Positions 33,386 through 42,048 of a stretch of 64,000 nt of DNA are shown here, piece by piece. The stretch lies in the NCBI GenBank assembly GCA_030054835.1, contig JASGVS010000010.1:62001-126000 (forward strand), given 5' to 3'. The notes under the pieces are model-generated. The model ran no database searches, was not told the origin of the DNA, and saw nothing but the letters and a program-made list of their open reading frames with translations. This stretch comes from UBA3910 sp002391465 (lineage in GTDB: Bacteria; Bacillota; Limnochordia; Darwinibacteriales; Darwinibacteriaceae). Numbering within the stretch: position 1 is the first letter of the stretch; each line of letters starts with the position of its first letter. The position numbers were made by a program, and so were the translations under genes.

Positions 33386-34684
33386 TTGGCAGTCACAAGC
33401 AACACTCAGGATAGGATTCTCTTCACTTTTGTCATCTGCATTTCTTTGCTTTTCATTTCTGCATCTTTCTTCGCCGGGCCTTTAGGTGAACTGCTGCCCG
33501 GCCTTTGGCGTATCCAAATCAGTCCCCAAGTACTGACCACAGATGCCACTGCGGTAGGCGGGTTGAACGGAGCCCTGCTCAATGCCGGTCTGTTGGGTCT
33601 TGCTGCCGCAGCTCTGCTTAGGTTTTCTGGTGCGGATGCAGGCGGCTCCATGGGGGCTTTTTTTATCACCTTAGGCTTCGCCTTTTTCGGGAAGAACCTG
33701 CTCAACATCTGGCCCATTATTCTTGGCAGCTATTTTCACGCTAAGCTGAAAAAAGAGCCCTTTAAGAGCTACGCACCCACAGCCCTATTGGCCTGTGCCT
33801 TGGCCCCTTTGATCAGCGAAGTCCTTTTTAACCGATACCTTGTGTATCCCCTCTGGCTGGGCATTTCTGCAGCCACACTGTTGGGCGTAGTTATCGGTTT
33901 AGTATTTCCGGCCATCACTGCCCAGGCGGTGAAGTTCCACAAAGGGCACAACCTCTTTAACGCAGGCGTCTCGGCGGGATTTTTCGCCTTTCTTCTGTTT
34001 TCAGTGTACAGAACGCTGCTGCTGCGACCTTTAGGCTTGGATAGACAGTATTCCCTGAACAGCGTCCTTTCTGAGGGGTTTCCCCTCTTCTTTACCGTCC
34101 TTTTGGGTATTGTCTTTCTAGGAGCAATTGCAGCCGGGTACATCCTAAGCGGCCGTTCTTTTGCAGGCTACCGTACGCTCCTTGGCCGCAGCGGTTTTCA
34201 GGCTGATTTTCTAGCATCAGACGGCGTGGGCAGCGTCCTGATCAACTTCGGCGTCTTGGGCTTTGTGAGCCTCGCCTATTTTCACCTGGGCGGTGCACCC
34301 TTTACCGGGCCCACGGTAGGGGCGCTCCTCAACATCTTGGCCTGGGCAGGCAAGGGTTCCCATCCCCGTAATGTGATTCCCATCATGCTCGGTTACTGGT
34401 TCATTTCCCTACCGGCCGCCTGGGATCTGACCAATCAGTCCATGGCGGTTGCCCTCTGCTTTGCCACGGGCCTGGCACCCCTCAGCGGCCGCTGGGGCTG
34501 GTGGTGGGGTATTGCCGCAGGGGCGCTCCACGCCTCCATCGCCTTTTACACCCCCACCATTTACGGCGGCTTTAACCTTTACAACGGCGGGTTTGTGGCG
34601 GGCATAGTTGCCTTTTTATTGGTACCCGTTTTGGAGGCTTTCTTCAAGGAGAGGACTCCTTCTGTCGAAAGCCCGGTTGAGTAA
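33386..34684 (+). CDS. DUF1576 multi-pass membrane protein
   Basis: A 432-residue membrane protein with about ten to twelve hydrophobic segments, built of two similar halves: GGLNGALLNAGLLGL in the first and GSVLINFGVLGFVSLAYF in the second, with FFGKNLLNIWPIILG and a glycine-rich YGGFNLYNGGF near the end. It matches the DUF1576 family of Bacillota, of unknown function; the internal duplication suggests a transporter. Start is TTG 33386, eight bases after AGGAGG. It is divergent from the aro operon. Confidence 0.75.
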   Translation: MAVTSNTQDRILFTFVICISLLFISASFFAGPLGELLPGLWRIQISPQVLTTDATAVGGLNGALLNAGLLGLAAAALLRFSGADAGGSMGAFFITLGFAFFGKNLLNIWPIILGSYFHAKLKKEPFKSYAPTALLACALAPLISEVLFNRYLVYPLWLGISAATLLGVVIGLVFPAITAQAVKFHKGHNLFNAGVSAGFFAFLLFSVYRTLLLRPLGLDRQYSLNSVLSEGFPLFFTVLLGIVFLGAIAAGYILSGRSFAGYRTLLGRSGFQADFLASDGVGSVLINFGVLGFVSLAYFHLGGAPFTGPTVGALLNILAWAGKGSHPRNVIPIMLGYWFISLPAAWDLTNQSMAVALCFATGLAPLSGRWGWWWGIAAGALHASIAFYTPTIYGGFNLYNGGFVAGIVAFLLVPVLEAFFKERTPSVESPVE

Positions 34685-34693
34685 GTTAGCTAA

Positions 34694-34720
34694 GCCCTCG
34701 GCTGCAGGCCGAGGGCTTTT
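34694..34720 (+). terminator. Terminator of the DUF1576 gene
   Basis: Nine-base-pair stem (GCCCTCGGC / GCCGAGGGC) with a 5-base loop followed by TTTTT, directly after the stop codon. Confidence 0.92.
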
Positions 34721-34745
34721 TCCTTCCTTAGCAATGTGCTCTGCA

Positions 34746-36902
34746 CTAGTTTACCTCACCGAGAATTAAGACACTGGTATGGTAACCGCTTGCCAAAGCC
34801 TTACCATCCGGCGAAAAGGCAAGTGTCTCCAGGCTGCGGGGAAAACCGGTAAACACCCGGAGTTCTTCCCCTGTTAAGGTATGCCAGATCCTTACGGTAC
34901 CATCATAGGAGCCGCTGGCTAAATACCTGCCGTCCTGGGACCAGCTGAGGGCGGTAACCAGATCTGCATGCCCCTCCAGCACAAATACAGTTTCTGCGGT
35001 GGCCACATCCCAGATGCGGATATCTCCGTCGTAGGAACCGCTGGCTAGATACTTCCCATCGGGCGACCAGCACAGGCTGCGGATCCAAGCCCTATGGCCC
35101 CTGAACTTCCCTTTCACCGCATTGGAGCCTGCTTCGTAAAGAACCACTTCATCGGCCGCTCCACCCACCGCTACCACGCTGCCCAGGGGTGACCAGGCAA
35201 CTGCCCGGACCCAGCCTCCTTCGTTTTTGATCTGGAGTGTCTGTTTTCCCTGCTGCATATCCCACACACCCACCGTTTCATCCCAACTGCCGCTGAGTAA
35301 ATAGCGGCTGTCGGGGGACCAGTCCAGGGACAAAACCCAATCTTCGTGGCTTACCGATTTGAGGCCAACCGCGAACTCAAAGCCTTCTTTATGGACAAAG
35401 GGCTTAGGGATCCGCTCAGTCAACCGTTTTAACATGCGGCCGGTGACAGGATCATACAGGAAAATCAGCATATCCTGTCCGCCGCTCGCCAAATATTTCC
35501 CATCCTGGGACCAGGCCAGCGTCTCTATCACGTCTCGGTGAAAACCGGAGAACTCATGCTTCTCCTCTTTACTGACGAAATCCCAAATGCGCACCACCCG
35601 ATCTACTCCGCCGGTGGCGAGGGAACTACCGTCAGGGGACCAGGCAACCGCTTTGATGGCGCCAATGTGACCAACAATGGCGAAGATTTGATCACCGGAA
35701 ACGGCGGACCAGACGTTCACACTGCATTTCGTTCCACCGCTGGCCAGTTTGTCACCTGCAGGTGACCACGCAACGGCAAGGATGTTTTCCCTGTGGTAAA
35801 TTACCTTCTCTTGTTTACCAGTTGCCGAATTCCAAATCCGGATAGACCCATCGGCACTGGCACTGGCCAGCTGTTTCCCCTTGGGTGACCATTGTACAGC
35901 ATTGATCTGTTGGACATGGCCCGCCAGTTCCAGATAGGCATCTTCCGAAAAATCTGTGAAGACGCGCAGCTTGCCGCTGCTTTCCCCCACCGCCAGTTGA
36001 TTACCGCTGCCCCACTTAAGGAGGGCAACCCAATCCTTAGTCTGTTTTGTGTGTAGTTTTTCCCCGGTACGGGCAGCCCAAATACTTACCTGGCGGTCAT
36101 CGCCACCAGTGGCTAGATAGCTGCCATCCAGGGACCAGGCTGCCGCCTTGACCCAGCCGCCATGTTCCAAAAGCAGGAGTTCTTCACCCGTTTCCCCGTC
36201 CCAAACCCGGGCTGTTCTGTCCCAGCTTGTACTTAGGAGTCTGCTGCCATCGGGTGACCAATCCAAGGCAGAAACGTAACCGTCGTGGTTTGACAATACG
36301 TGCAGCTGTTCATTACTGGTAAGATCCCAAATAATGATGGTGCCATCGCTGTCGCCGCTGGCCAATTTCTCTCCCTTGGGTGAGAGGGCCATGGCTGTAA
36401 TACCTGTTTGGTGGCCTGTTAGGGAGGCGACCATCAGACCGTTTTCAACTTCCCAGATCCTGATGGTTCGATCCTCGCTGCCGCTGATCAACCGGCTGCC
36501 ATCGGGAAGCCAGGCAACGGCACTAACCCAGCGGGTATGGGCGGCACCTAGACTAAAGAGAGAACCCCAGTGGGAAAAACCCACTTCCGGCTCCTGACGA
36601 GCGGTGAATACGATTTCCCCTTCTTCACTTACCCGCACTTGAGCAGGTTCAAAACTGAAGCCTGTTTTACGTGGGGTAATGACCACTTCACCGTCCGCCT
36701 CAAAGCTCCATCTGCCTTGGTGATCCGTTTCCACCTGCGTTGAGTGCTCTCCGGTAATTAGAATGTTGACGCCTGCCAAACCGATACCGTCCAAAGTGAT
36801 CTGGCCTGAGACTGAAAATCCTTCCTCAGGCCTACACCCCGCCAGCTGGATCGTAACAGTTACAAGCGTCAGTAAAACAAAAAAAGACTTAGCCCACCGC
36901 AA
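34746..36902 (-). CDS. WD40-repeat lipoprotein with 14 repeats
   Basis: A surface lipoprotein of about 718 residues. The signal peptide ends in the lipobox LAGC, followed by a carboxypeptidase-regulatory-like beta domain (SVSGQITLDGIGLAGVNILITG, about residues 28-105) and 14 WD40 repeats (e.g. AVAWSPDGSSLATGGVDRVVRIWD), enough for two seven-bladed propellers or one double ring. No catalytic domain is present, so it should serve as a binding scaffold on the outer face. TTG 36902 has GGAGG eight bases upstream; GTG 36911 overlaps that site. It is a single gene between the DUF1576 and glycerate kinase genes. Confidence 0.88.
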   Translation of the reverse strand: MRWAKSFFVLLTLVTVTIQLAGCRPEEGFSVSGQITLDGIGLAGVNILITGEHSTQVETDHQGRWSFEADGEVVITPRKTGFSFEPAQVRVSEEGEIVFTARQEPEVGFSHWGSLFSLGAAHTRWVSAVAWLPDGSRLISGSEDRTIRIWEVENGLMVASLTGHQTGITAMALSPKGEKLASGDSDGTIIIWDLTSNEQLHVLSNHDGYVSALDWSPDGSRLLSTSWDRTARVWDGETGEELLLLEHGGWVKAAAWSLDGSYLATGGDDRQVSIWAARTGEKLHTKQTKDWVALLKWGSGNQLAVGESSGKLRVFTDFSEDAYLELAGHVQQINAVQWSPKGKQLASASADGSIRIWNSATGKQEKVIYHRENILAVAWSPAGDKLASGGTKCSVNVWSAVSGDQIFAIVGHIGAIKAVAWSPDGSSLATGGVDRVVRIWDFVSKEEKHEFSGFHRDVIETLAWSQDGKYLASGGQDMLIFLYDPVTGRMLKRLTERIPKPFVHKEGFEFAVGLKSVSHEDWVLSLDWSPDSRYLLSGSWDETVGVWDMQQGKQTLQIKNEGGWVRAVAWSPLGSVVAVGGAADEVVLYEAGSNAVKGKFRGHRAWIRSLCWSPDGKYLASGSYDGDIRIWDVATAETVFVLEGHADLVTALSWSQDGRYLASGSYDGTVRIWHTLTGEELRVFTGFPRSLETLAFSPDGKALASGYHTSVLILGEVN

Positions 36903-36981
36903 ACTGGGCACCTCCGATCAATTCTCCTCTATCATGTATGTTAAATTATACCTGCCAACGCCAAACCCTGCCCATTATCCG

Positions 36982-38121
36982 TCATATTCCCCAAGCTATT
37001 TTCAGAAACCTGGCCAAATCAGCACTGGTAGCCGCCAAATTCGCCTGGGAATACTGTTTTGCTTCAGAAAAGGGCAGTGCTGCCCTGTTGATAGTAAACA
37101 CGGCATCGATTCCCTCTGAATAACCCTTTTCGGCACCTTCACCCACTTCCCCCACAATGGCGATACACGGTACACCCTGCTTTTTGGCGCGCTGGGCCAC
37201 ACCCCAAGGCGCCTTACCGTAAAAACTCTGCCCATCCAGTCTGCCTTCACCCGTTATCACCAAAGCAGCAGAGGAAATCAGTTCATCAAACTTGATGGTG
37301 TCTAACAGGACGTCTATTCCCGGGCTGAGCCTAGCAGAGGTAAAGGCCAAGAAGGCTGCGCCCAGCCCACCTGCAGCACCGGCACCAGGCAGATGGGCCA
37401 CATCTGCTCCGAGCTCAGCCCGGAGTACGACCGCGTAGTTTCTCAGGTTATCATCTAAAAGGGTCACCATTTCAGGCGTTGCCCCTTTTTGAGGCCCAAA
37501 CACGTGGGCCGCGCCGTTTGGTCCGAACAGGGGGTTTGTCACATCGCTAGCCACAAGGATTTGACACGTGTCAAGCCTCTTATCCTTACCTCTCACGTCA
37601 ATGCGGTGGAGATCGGCAAGGCCTTGACCGGTAAGGGGGATAGGGTTGGTCTGATCATCTAAGAATTTGACCCCGAGCGCAGCGAGCATGCCAATTCCCC
37701 CGTCCACCGTCGCGCTCCCGCCCAGGCCAATAATGAGCTTGTCGCAGCCCCGATCAAGGGCGTTTGCGATCAGCTGGCCCGTACCATAAGTAGAGGCGCA
37801 GAGCGGATCCCCTTCCCCCTCTAGCAAGGGCAGACCGGACGCGGCAGCCATTTCAATCACTGCCGTACTCTTATCCGGCAGCAAACCGTAAGCGGCCTCA
37901 ATCTCTCTGCCAAACGGATCCTGCACCAAAACATAGATCTTTTCCCCACCCAAAGCGGCAAGAAAGGCATCTACCGTCCCTTCGCCTCCGTCCCCAATGG
38001 GAACCTGGACATACTCCAGGGCAGGCAGGACCGCCTGAAAATTCTCGGCAATGATCCGGCACACCTCAAGGGAAGGCATCGTTCCCTTAAATGAGTCAAC
38101 CGCAATCACAATCCGCTCCAT
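36982..38121 (-). CDS. glxK: Glycerate kinase (GarK/GlxK family)
   Basis: A 379-residue class I glycerate 2-kinase: IVIAVDSFKGTMPSLEVCRII at the N-terminus, VPIGDGGEGTVDAF, EMAAASGLPLL, STYGTGQLIANALDRG, LGGSATVDGGIGMLAALG and VITGEGRLDGQSFYGKAPWGVA. It phosphorylates D-glycerate to 2-phosphoglycerate. GGGAGG precedes the ATG. In many genomes this gene is near and controlled by CdaR; a CdaR homologue lies 18 kb away at 55859-57013, so control in trans is possible. Confidence 0.92.
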   Translation of the reverse strand: MERIVIAVDSFKGTMPSLEVCRIIAENFQAVLPALEYVQVPIGDGGEGTVDAFLAALGGEKIYVLVQDPFGREIEAAYGLLPDKSTAVIEMAAASGLPLLEGEGDPLCASTYGTGQLIANALDRGCDKLIIGLGGSATVDGGIGMLAALGVKFLDDQTNPIPLTGQGLADLHRIDVRGKDKRLDTCQILVASDVTNPLFGPNGAAHVFGPQKGATPEMVTLLDDNLRNYAVVLRAELGADVAHLPGAGAAGGLGAAFLAFTSARLSPGIDVLLDTIKFDELISSAALVITGEGRLDGQSFYGKAPWGVAQRAKKQGVPCIAIVGEVGEGAEKGYSEGIDAVFTINRAALPFSEAKQYSQANLAATSADLARFLKIAWGI

Positions 38122-38231
38122 GGCCTATCCCTCCCAAACCGAACGAGCCGCCCATGCTGCTCTCCTATCGTAAAAATATTCTGGCGTATACCCCGAATAC
38201 CTCCCGTGCCGTGAAACTGGCACAATAAAAA

Positions 38232-38251
38232 AACCGCACCGAAGTGCGGTT
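38232..38251 (-). terminator. Terminator of the zinc importer operon
   Basis: Eight-base-pair stem (AACCGCAC / GTGCGGTT) with a short CGAA loop, followed on the minus strand by seven Ts, just past the znuB stop. Confidence 0.92.
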
Positions 38252-38267
38252 TCAGCGAAGCACAGTC

Positions 38268-39128
38268 CTATTGTTCCACTTTAACGCTGCTCTGACTTTG
38301 GCGCCGCAGTAGATGGGTGTGGACGCGTTTGGCTGCCAAGGCGATCAAATAACCTAGGCCTGTCAATACCACGATCACCGCCCCTGCGGGCAGGTTGAAG
38401 TGGTAGGAAGCGATCAGGCCGGCCAGTGTGAAGCCTAAGCTTAGCAGGGATGCCGCAACCATCATGCGGCTCAATTTGGATGTGTAAAGTCCAGCGATGG
38501 CAGCGGGCAGCGTGAGCAGGGCGATCACTAGAATCAAACCCACGATTTTCATCAGGATAACTACCGTCAAGGCGATCAGGCAGAGGAGCAGCATGTAAAG
38601 GAAGTCAACGGGCAGTCCCCGCAGCCTAGCCTGTTCCTCATCGAAGACGACAGCCATGAACTGCCGGTAAAAGACGGCCACAATGAGGAGTATGGCGGCA
38701 TCCAAAATCAGCAGGATGCGCAACACCGGATCGGTAACCATGAGGATGTTGCCGAACAAAAAGCTCATGAGATCTACATTGTAGCCGGGTGTGAGGGACA
38801 TGAAGATAATACCCACTGCCATACCCACCGCCCATAGGGCTCCCATAATGGTGTCTTCGTGCTGTTTCGCTCTGAGGTTGACAAAACCCATTAGGAGGGC
38901 GGAGAAAACAGCCGCAGCAATAGCACCATGCAGGGGATCGGCGCCTAAGTAATAGGCAACACCCATACCCCCTAACACGGCGTGGGCAATGCCGCCGCTG
39001 ATAAACGTGATCCGCTTTACCACCACATAAGTACCGATAATCCCGCTGGCCAGGCTGGCCAGGATACCGGCCGCCACCGCGTTCTGCATAAAGCTGAATT
39101 GTTGCAGTGCTTGAAAAAACTCACCCAT
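38268..39128 (-). CDS. znuB: Zinc/manganese ABC transporter permease
   Basis: A 286-residue ABC-3 family permease with eight or nine hydrophobic segments; family marks are SGIIGTYVVVKRITFISGGIAHAVLGGMGVAYYLG near residue 28 and LPVDFLYMLLLCLIALTVVILMKIVGLILVIALLTLPAA near 175. It ends in a basic tail. It is the last gene of the regulator-znuA-znuC-znuB operon and forms the channel for the metal. Confidence 0.9.
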   Translation of the reverse strand: MGEFFQALQQFSFMQNAVAAGILASLASGIIGTYVVVKRITFISGGIAHAVLGGMGVAYYLGADPLHGAIAAAVFSALLMGFVNLRAKQHEDTIMGALWAVGMAVGIIFMSLTPGYNVDLMSFLFGNILMVTDPVLRILLILDAAILLIVAVFYRQFMAVVFDEEQARLRGLPVDFLYMLLLCLIALTVVILMKIVGLILVIALLTLPAAIAGLYTSKLSRMMVAASLLSLGFTLAGLIASYHFNLPAGAVIVVLTGLGYLIALAAKRVHTHLLRRQSQSSVKVEQ

Positions 39129-39149
39129 ACTAACCCCACATCTCCAGTT

Positions 39150-39881
39150 CTACAGCGCGCAGCGGTGCTGAATCATTTCTACCGGACTCCGATAGAGCCC
39201 AGCCAACACTTCGCTTGTTATCTCTTCCGTTTTATGAACCGCAAGCCATTGATTGAGGCAGGCCACTTTATTCACGTAAGCGGAGACGAAGCCCAAATCA
39301 TGGGACACGATGAGAATGGTGATCTCTTCATTCAGGCGGGACAACAGCTCATAGACATCTTGTTCCACGCGGGAATCCACACTGGCCGTTGGTTCGTCCA
39401 GAATTAAAAGCTTCGGTTTGGCCACTAAAGCCCGGGCGATCAACACCCTCTGTTTCTGCCCGCCGGAAAGATCGCCATAGCGGTATTCCCCCAAGTTGTC
39501 TACACCCAAAAGTCCCATGGCCTCCTGGGCCGCAGCGTAGTCCTCCCTTTTGTAGCGGGGGAAAAATGCCCGGCGCTCCAACCTTCCCATTAGCACCACT
39601 TCCAACGCGCTCACCGGGAAATCGGGGTCAAAAACACCGTGTTGAGGGACATAGCCTACCATATGTCTGGCCTTGGCAGGGGGTAGACCGAACACCCGCA
39701 CTTTACCCCGTTCCGCCTTGAGAGATCCTAGGATCAACCGGAGCAGCGTTGTCTTTCCGCCGCCATTGGGGCCCACCACTGCCATGTAATCCTTGGGCTC
39801 CACTGTTAAATTGATGTCGCTCAAAACAGGACGGTGGTCGTAGGCAAAACTTACGCCTTCGATACTTATCACTTTATCCAT
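39150..39881 (-). CDS. znuC: Zinc/manganese ABC transporter ATP-binding protein
   Basis: A 243-residue ATPase with Walker A GPNGGGKTT, signature LSGGQKQRVLIARALV, Walker B LLILDEPTASVD and the H-loop His in ILIVSHD. The ATG follows the znuA stop by three bases, with AAGGAG as ribosome site. It powers metal import with the ZnuB-type permease. Confidence 0.93.
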   Translation of the reverse strand: MDKVISIEGVSFAYDHRPVLSDINLTVEPKDYMAVVGPNGGGKTTLLRLILGSLKAERGKVRVFGLPPAKARHMVGYVPQHGVFDPDFPVSALEVVLMGRLERRAFFPRYKREDYAAAQEAMGLLGVDNLGEYRYGDLSGGQKQRVLIARALVAKPKLLILDEPTASVDSRVEQDVYELLSRLNEEITILIVSHDLGFVSAYVNKVACLNQWLAVHKTEEITSEVLAGLYRSPVEMIQHRCAL

Positions 39882-39884
39882 CGC

Positions 39885-40778
39885 TCAATACTCCTTTTTG
39901 ATTGTCTCCCCAATCGACCTGAGGTTTGCGCTGTAATCTTCAGCTAAGGGATCGAGTTTGACAACCTTACCCCCCACCGCTTCTGCGATGGCAAACGCGG
40001 TGGTGCTGTCATACTGCTCTTCCAAGAAAATGACCTTGATGTCTTCCCTTCTGGCCAGCTCAATCAGCTCTGTCAGTGTGCGGGCACCGGGCTCCTTACC
40101 CTCGCTCTCGATGGGGATCTGCTGGATGTTATAACGATCGAGGAGATAGCCCCAAGCCGGATGGTAGACTATCAGCTTGTTTGTGGGCAGGGTCTCCAAC
40201 ACTTCTGCCAAGTCCCGATCCAGTTCATCCAATTCGCGCTGAAAAGCGTGGAGGTTTTCCCTGTAGTATTCCTCGTTTTCCCCGTCTACAGCACTTAAAT
40301 GCTGGAAAATTGTTTCTGCCTGAATCTTCACCAGAAGGGGATCGAGCCAAATATGGGGATCCTTCTCTCCACTAGCGTGGGAATGACCGTCATGGCTGGA
40401 ACCCTCAATTTCCCGCAGGGTGATACCCTGCCTTGTATCCACAATTTTCAGGGAGGGGTTGAGCTCTTGAATCTTATCGATTATGGCCTGCTCAAAGGTT
40501 ACACCGATCCGGAAGTAAAGGGAAGCGTTGGCCAAAGCAGCCATGTCCCGCGGGAGAGGATCAAAGGTGGAGTGACTCTGCCCCGGACCGACCAAGACAG
40601 ATACGTCCACTTTGTCCCCACCGATTTTCTCCACGAAATATTTCTGCGGCAGAATGCTCACAAAAACGTTAAGCCGCTCCCGTTCCACAACTCCTGTATC
40701 AAGAGAAGGGAGATAAAAACGGATAAGGAGGAATGCCGCCGTTGCAATTATCACCAATAGGGGTACGAGTTTTTTCAT
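39885..40778 (-). CDS. znuA: Zinc-binding protein of the ABC importer (ZnuA type)
   Basis: A 297-residue cluster A-I metal-binding protein. Metal His positions are seen in GPGQSHSTFDP, DPHIWLDP and VYHPAWGYLLDRY, with a His-rich loop HDGHSHASGEKDPH that marks zinc rather than manganese specificity. The N-terminus is one hydrophobic helix (LVPLLVIIATAAFLLI) without a lipobox Cys, so it is anchored by an uncleaved helix or released. ATG 40778 is set by AGGAGG. The longer frame overlaps the regulator gene and is not supported. Confidence 0.92.
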   Translation of the reverse strand: MKKLVPLLVIIATAAFLLIRFYLPSLDTGVVERERLNVFVSILPQKYFVEKIGGDKVDVSVLVGPGQSHSTFDPLPRDMAALANASLYFRIGVTFEQAIIDKIQELNPSLKIVDTRQGITLREIEGSSHDGHSHASGEKDPHIWLDPLLVKIQAETIFQHLSAVDGENEEYYRENLHAFQRELDELDRDLAEVLETLPTNKLIVYHPAWGYLLDRYNIQQIPIESEGKEPGARTLTELIELARREDIKVIFLEEQYDSTTAFAIAEAVGGKVVKLDPLAEDYSANLRSIGETIKKEY

Positions 40779-40788
40779 GGCCACCCTC

Positions 40789-41052
40789 CTAATTCTCAGC
40801 GGTGCAGACAATGTGCACTGCCCGGCAGTCCGGGCACTTTTCCAAGGTGTGATTGTGGCGAAACTCCTGCCAGTGCTCCTGCTGCTCGGGGGTGAGGATC
40901 CCCGTTCCCAAACAGAGGGGACAGGTTCCCTCGAGGGCGGCTAAAATGGCGTTGCGGATAAACTCCGAACGGTTGGGAATGCCTTCCATTGCCTTACTCA
41001 ACTCTGGATCTACCTTAAAGGAGATGATCTCCCGTTTCTTTTTGCTGCTCAT
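40789..41052 (-). CDS. CopG-type (RHH) regulator with Cys/His zinc-binding C-terminus
   Basis: An 87-residue protein. Residues 6-42 are a ribbon-helix-helix DNA-binding domain (REIISFKVDPELSKAMEGI, NRSEFIRNAILAAL). The tail carries C44, C47, H60, H66, H68, C73, C76, H80 and C83, in a CPLC...CPDC...HxxC arrangement fit to bind zinc. It leads the znuACB operon, 10 bases before znuA, so it is the probable zinc-sensing repressor in place of Zur. ATG 41052 follows GAGGTGG. Two palindromes upstream are likely operators. Confidence 0.85.
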   Translation of the reverse strand: MSSKKKREIISFKVDPELSKAMEGIPNRSEFIRNAILAALEGTCPLCLGTGILTPEQQEHWQEFRHNHTLEKCPDCRAVHIVCTAEN

Positions 41053-41078
41053 AGACTGGTCCACCTCTATAATTTCTT

Positions 41079-41119
41079 GTAATACCAAGTATTACTTATA
41101 CAGTAATACAACATATTAC
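41079..41119 (-). promoter_or_regulatory. Tandem operator-like palindromes upstream of the zinc operon
   Basis: GTAATACCAAGTATTAC (41079-41095) is a perfect inverted repeat and GTAATACAACATATTAC (41103-41119) a near-perfect copy; centres are 24 bp apart, a little over two helical turns. They overlap the presumed promoter of the CopG-type gene, as expected for a cooperatively binding RHH repressor. They also lie about 100 bp upstream of the divergent HAD gene. Confidence 0.7.
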
Positions 41120-41216
41120 CTTTGTCAATCACTAAGTAATTGCCGAACTTGAATTAGGCGGGAAATATGATAACCTAAACTATGAAGCAAAACGACGGCA
41201 GTACAAGGAGGATGGC

Positions 41217-41870
41217 ATGAATCAACGAACTTTCATTTTCTTTGATCTAGATGGAACATTAACCGATCCGGGCGAAGGCATCATCAATTCCCTTATCTAC
41301 GCCCTACGCCACTTTGATATTGAAGGGGACCCTGACACTTTGGCCAAATTCATCGGCCCACCCCTCCTCGATTCATTCCAGCGATTCTATGGTTTCGATG
41401 AGGCAAAGGCTCGCCAGGCAATTAAGGTCTACCGCGAGTACTTCAATGACCACGGTGTGCTGGCAAACTACGAGTATCCGGGTATCACCGAACTGCTGCA
41501 GGCTCTCACCGACGCAGGCAAACGCCTGGCAGTTGCCACCAGCAAACCGACCATATACGCGGTTCAGGTCTTGGAACACTTTAAACTCGACCGGTTTTTC
41601 CCCCAGGCATGGATCATCGGTAGTTTCCTTGACGGTACCAGAACGAACAAAGCTGAGTTGATCGCCGAGGCCCTGCGGGTAACGGGAGCAGTTCCGGAGG
41701 ATACTGTCATGGTTGGCGACCGCAAGTTCGACATCCTAGGAGCTAAGGCAAACGGCATGGATGCCATAGGTGTGACCTACGGCTACGGAGAGGAACAAGA
41801 ACTAAAGGAAGCAGGCGCACTCCACGTCGTCCACTCAGTTGAAGAGCTGAAAAGCCTACTTCTGGGATAG
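41217..41870 (+). CDS. HAD-superfamily phosphatase (Gph/PpaX-like)
   Basis: A 217-residue HAD hydrolase with a helical cap. Motif I is FFDLDGTLTD (nucleophile D10 and D12), motif II VATSKP near residue 109, motif III the Lys of TNKAELIAEAL, and motif IV VMVGDRKFDILGAKANG near 165. Members dephosphorylate phosphoglycolate, pyrophosphate or sugar phosphates; the substrate cannot be told. AAGGAGG precedes the ATG. It is transcribed alone and ends at an intrinsic terminator. Confidence 0.87.
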   Translation: MNQRTFIFFDLDGTLTDPGEGIINSLIYALRHFDIEGDPDTLAKFIGPPLLDSFQRFYGFDEAKARQAIKVYREYFNDHGVLANYEYPGITELLQALTDAGKRLAVATSKPTIYAVQVLEHFKLDRFFPQAWIIGSFLDGTRTNKAELIAEALRVTGAVPEDTVMVGDRKFDILGAKANGMDAIGVTYGYGEEQELKEAGALHVVHSVEELKSLLLG

Positions 41871-41913
41871 TATGGGACTACCAGGATTCTCCCAAAAGTA
41901 GATGCAGTGAAGG

Positions 41914-41943
41914 CTCTGCCCAGACGGGCAGGGTCTTTTTTTT
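41914..41943 (+). terminator. Terminator of the HAD phosphatase gene
   Basis: Stem CTCTGCCC / GGGCAGGG (one G-U pair) around AGAC, followed by TC and eight Ts. Confidence 0.9.
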
Positions 41944-41955
41944 GTCACAACCGCC

Positions 41956-41999
41956 TTGACTTTGTTTTGTATAAGGAATATTATGTATATAGAATACAT
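41956..41999 (+). promoter_or_regulatory. marR-ftsH promoter and operator-like palindrome
   Basis: TTGACT (41956-41961) and TATTAT (41979-41984) are 17 bases apart, a strong promoter. It is directly followed by ATGTATATAGAATACAT (41983-41999), a 17-bp inverted repeat with 6-base arms placed over the transcription start, the usual location of an autorepressor site. The MarR-type product of the next gene is the likely binder. Confidence 0.75.
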
Positions 42000-42048
42000 T
42001 ATTTATAGATATTGTTTTTTGGCAATATCAATCAACAAGGAGGCAGGT

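Noticed and set aside
34746..36902. Repeated DNA pattern about every 120 bases
   Set aside because: It is the coding repeat of the WD40 protein, not an independent DNA repeat or CRISPR array.
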